Part shown: positions 62,879-64,000 of the stretch, one piece after another
Position numbering within the stretch: the first letter of the stretch is position 1
How the letters are laid out: each line of letters begins with the position of its first letter
Assembly: GCA_964244495.1 (NCBI GenBank)
Contig: CAXTIU010000001.1
Location: forward strand, 248,001-312,000
DNA: 64,000 nt
Origin: RH-AL1 sp964244495
GTDB lineage: Bacteria; Pseudomonadota; Alphaproteobacteria; Rhizobiales; Beijerinckiaceae
Direction of reading: 5' to 3'
Made by a program: the position numbers and the translations under genes
The notes under the pieces: generated by a model
Database searches by the model: none
Told to the model about the DNA's origin: nothing
The model's input: only the letters and a program-made list of their open reading frames with translations

Positions 62879-63700
62879 TCAAGTGCCTTCCGGGCCTTCA
62901 CTGCCCACGTGCGATCCTAGGTCTCTATTTTGCTGCATAGCACCGGCGACAAGGCCGGGGAGAAAAACATCGCCGGCGTCGATTGTGACGCGCCCTTGCG
63001 CGGTGTCGACTAAGAGATGCCCGGCCATCCCCAGGCCGCCGAAGTGCCCGCAAACCGCGCCGCGAGGCATCGTGACCGTGATCGCGTCCCCGAGCCCGGC
63101 GGCGAAACGAAGCCATTCAGATCGGATCGCAGGGAAGTTCACGCCGCTGTCCCACCACGCGAACGTCGCCGCGAAAGCCTTGGAAAGCGCCGCCAAGACC
63201 ACCGTCGGCGATCGGTAAAGGCCGGCCTCCGCCAAGCTGATAGCGGGATAGGACAGGCCATCGGGGTGAGAGGCGCAGTTCACGCCGAAACCGACGACGC
63301 AGCCAAGCCGGCCATCGCGCAGAACGGTGCTCTCAAGGAGTATGCCGGCGAGCTTCGCGCCGTCGAGCAGGACGTCGTTGGGCCACTTCAGGGAGAGGCG
63401 GGGGTCGTCGCCCGACAATCCGCGGAGCGCCGAAACGAGGGCAACCCCAGCGACGAAGCCGAGCTGCGGCGCCACCGCGACGGGGGCCGGGTCGAGGAGG
63501 CAGAGGCTCGCGTAGAGGTTGCCGGGCGGTGAGGCCCAGACCCGCCCATGCCGGCCGCGACCACCTGTCTGACTCGCCGCGACGACGAACACGCCACCGG
63601 TATCACCAGCCCGCAGCCGCGAAAGGGCCTCGTCGTTGGTCGATCCAACACGCTCGAGGAAAATGGTTCGATAGGCGCTCTCGGTCACGCCGACGGCCAT
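62879..63700 (-). CDS. birA: biotin--[acetyl-CoA-carboxylase] ligase, monofunctional
   Basis: A 273-aa biotin protein ligase. Biotinyl-AMP loop GRGRHGRVW at about residues 48-56, substrate signature KWPNDVLLDGAKLAGIL at 105-121, and GVNCASHPDG. There is no N-terminal helix-turn-helix, so it is a group I ligase that cannot repress biotin genes. Between nuoN and rnj; 3-bp gap to rnj. Confidence 0.94.
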   Translation of the reverse strand: MAVGVTESAYRTIFLERVGSTNDEALSRLRAGDTGGVFVVAASQTGGRGRHGRVWASPPGNLYASLCLLDPAPVAVAPQLGFVAGVALVSALRGLSGDDPRLSLKWPNDVLLDGAKLAGILLESTVLRDGRLGCVVGFGVNCASHPDGLSYPAISLAEAGLYRSPTVVLAALSKAFAATFAWWDSGVNFPAIRSEWLRFAAGLGDAITVTMPRGAVCGHFGGLGMAGHLLVDTAQGRVTIDAGDVFLPGLVAGAMQQNRDLGSHVGSEGPEGT

Positions 63701-63748
63701 CGATCACGCTCAACGATCACGAGCGGCGCGTCTTTGAAAGATATACAA

Positions 63749-64000
63749 TCAAAACAAGGACTTAGCAGCCGCAGTTGCAGCGCCGATGAATAGCGGAGGG
63801 TAGAGGAACAGCCCCAGCACCAGCACGCCGGTCACGGCCAGCACAGCCTGCAGCATCGGCGTCTGCCTGTCGAAAGCGATGCTGGCCTCGTCGAAGTACA
63901 TGAACTTGACGATCCGCAGGTAGTAGAAGGCGGCGACCACGCTTGTCAGCACGCCGATCACCGCGAGCGGGTAGAGGTGCGCCTGGATGGCGGCGTTGAA
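63749..64000 (-). CDS. nuoN: NADH-quinone oxidoreductase subunit N, C-terminus (partial)
   Basis: The last 83 residues of the membrane proton-pumping subunit NuoN of respiratory complex I; the start is beyond the window. Visible are LYPLAVIGVLTSVVAAFYYL, RIVKFMYFDEAS, and a final transmembrane helix (AVLAVTGVLVLGLFLYP). It is followed by birA after 48 bp, the usual alphaproteobacterial order. Confidence 0.92.
   Translation of the reverse strand, partial: FNAAIQAHLYPLAVIGVLTSVVAAFYYLRIVKFMYFDEASIAFDRQTPMLQAVLAVTGVLVLGLFLYPPLFIGAATAAAKSLF

Overview
The window is GC-rich chromosomal DNA from an alphaproteobacterium, most likely a member of the Hyphomicrobiales (Rhizobiales). The evidence is the gene content: a DivK-PleD pair, an EipB (DUF1849) homologue, a TIGR02301 family gene, a DUF3572 gene divergent from divK, TrmFO, a short ProRS without the editing insert, and a single LolC/E-type permease. 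I see no rRNA, tRNA, insertion sequence, phage gene or CRISPR array. The composition looks uniform and reads as core genome.

Layout. 1-9.9 kb holds an Atm1/HMT1-type ABC exporter cut by the window edge, a LOG-family enzyme, ssb, a DctA-type dicarboxylate carrier, uvrA, trmFO and the infA-maf-yacG cluster. 10-15.9 kb holds the phospholipid genes pssA and psd. They are separated by a sigma/anti-sigma/periplasmic-sensor cassette resembling CnrH/CnrY/CnrX and by a divergent small secreted protein gene. A TIGR02301 gene, a NUDIX hydrolase, pdxH and a surface lipoprotein follow. 16-22.7 kb holds pleD-divK (cell-cycle and c-di-GMP signalling), DUF3572, eipB, a coupled RidA-glycerophosphodiesterase pair, small secreted proteins, a 2H phosphoesterase and a PilZ protein. 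22.6-28.4 kb holds lolD-lolC/E, proS, a tiny secreted protein and a Do-type periplasmic protease.

28.4-60.3 kb is an almost continuous minus-strand information-processing block. In transcription order it runs secE-nusG-rplK-rplA-rplJ-rplL-rpoB-rpoC, then rpsL-rpsG-fusA-tuf, then the full S10-spc-alpha array rpsJ to rplQ with secY and adk. It codes for the core RNA polymerase subunits alpha, beta and beta', the two main elongation factors, the Sec translocon core and about thirty ribosomal proteins. Candidate sigma70 promoters lie before secE, rpsL and rpsM. Strong hairpins lie in the rpsL leader, the rplJ leader, the rplL-rpoB gap and after rpoC and rplQ. 60.4-64 kb holds a small membrane protein, methylmalonyl-CoA epimerase, RNase J, a biotin protein ligase and the 3' end of nuoN.

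The least ordinary items are the metal-sensor-like sigma cassette wedged between pssA and psd, the roughly 280-nt hairpin-rich rpsL leader, two mutually exclusive hairpins between rplL and rpoB, an N-terminally extended L5, and an orphan 62-aa secreted protein behind an operator-like repeat. No clearly undescribed multi-gene system is present. All starts were judged by eye from start codons, Shine-Dalgarno spacing and family lengths; all family calls are from recognition, without database searches.
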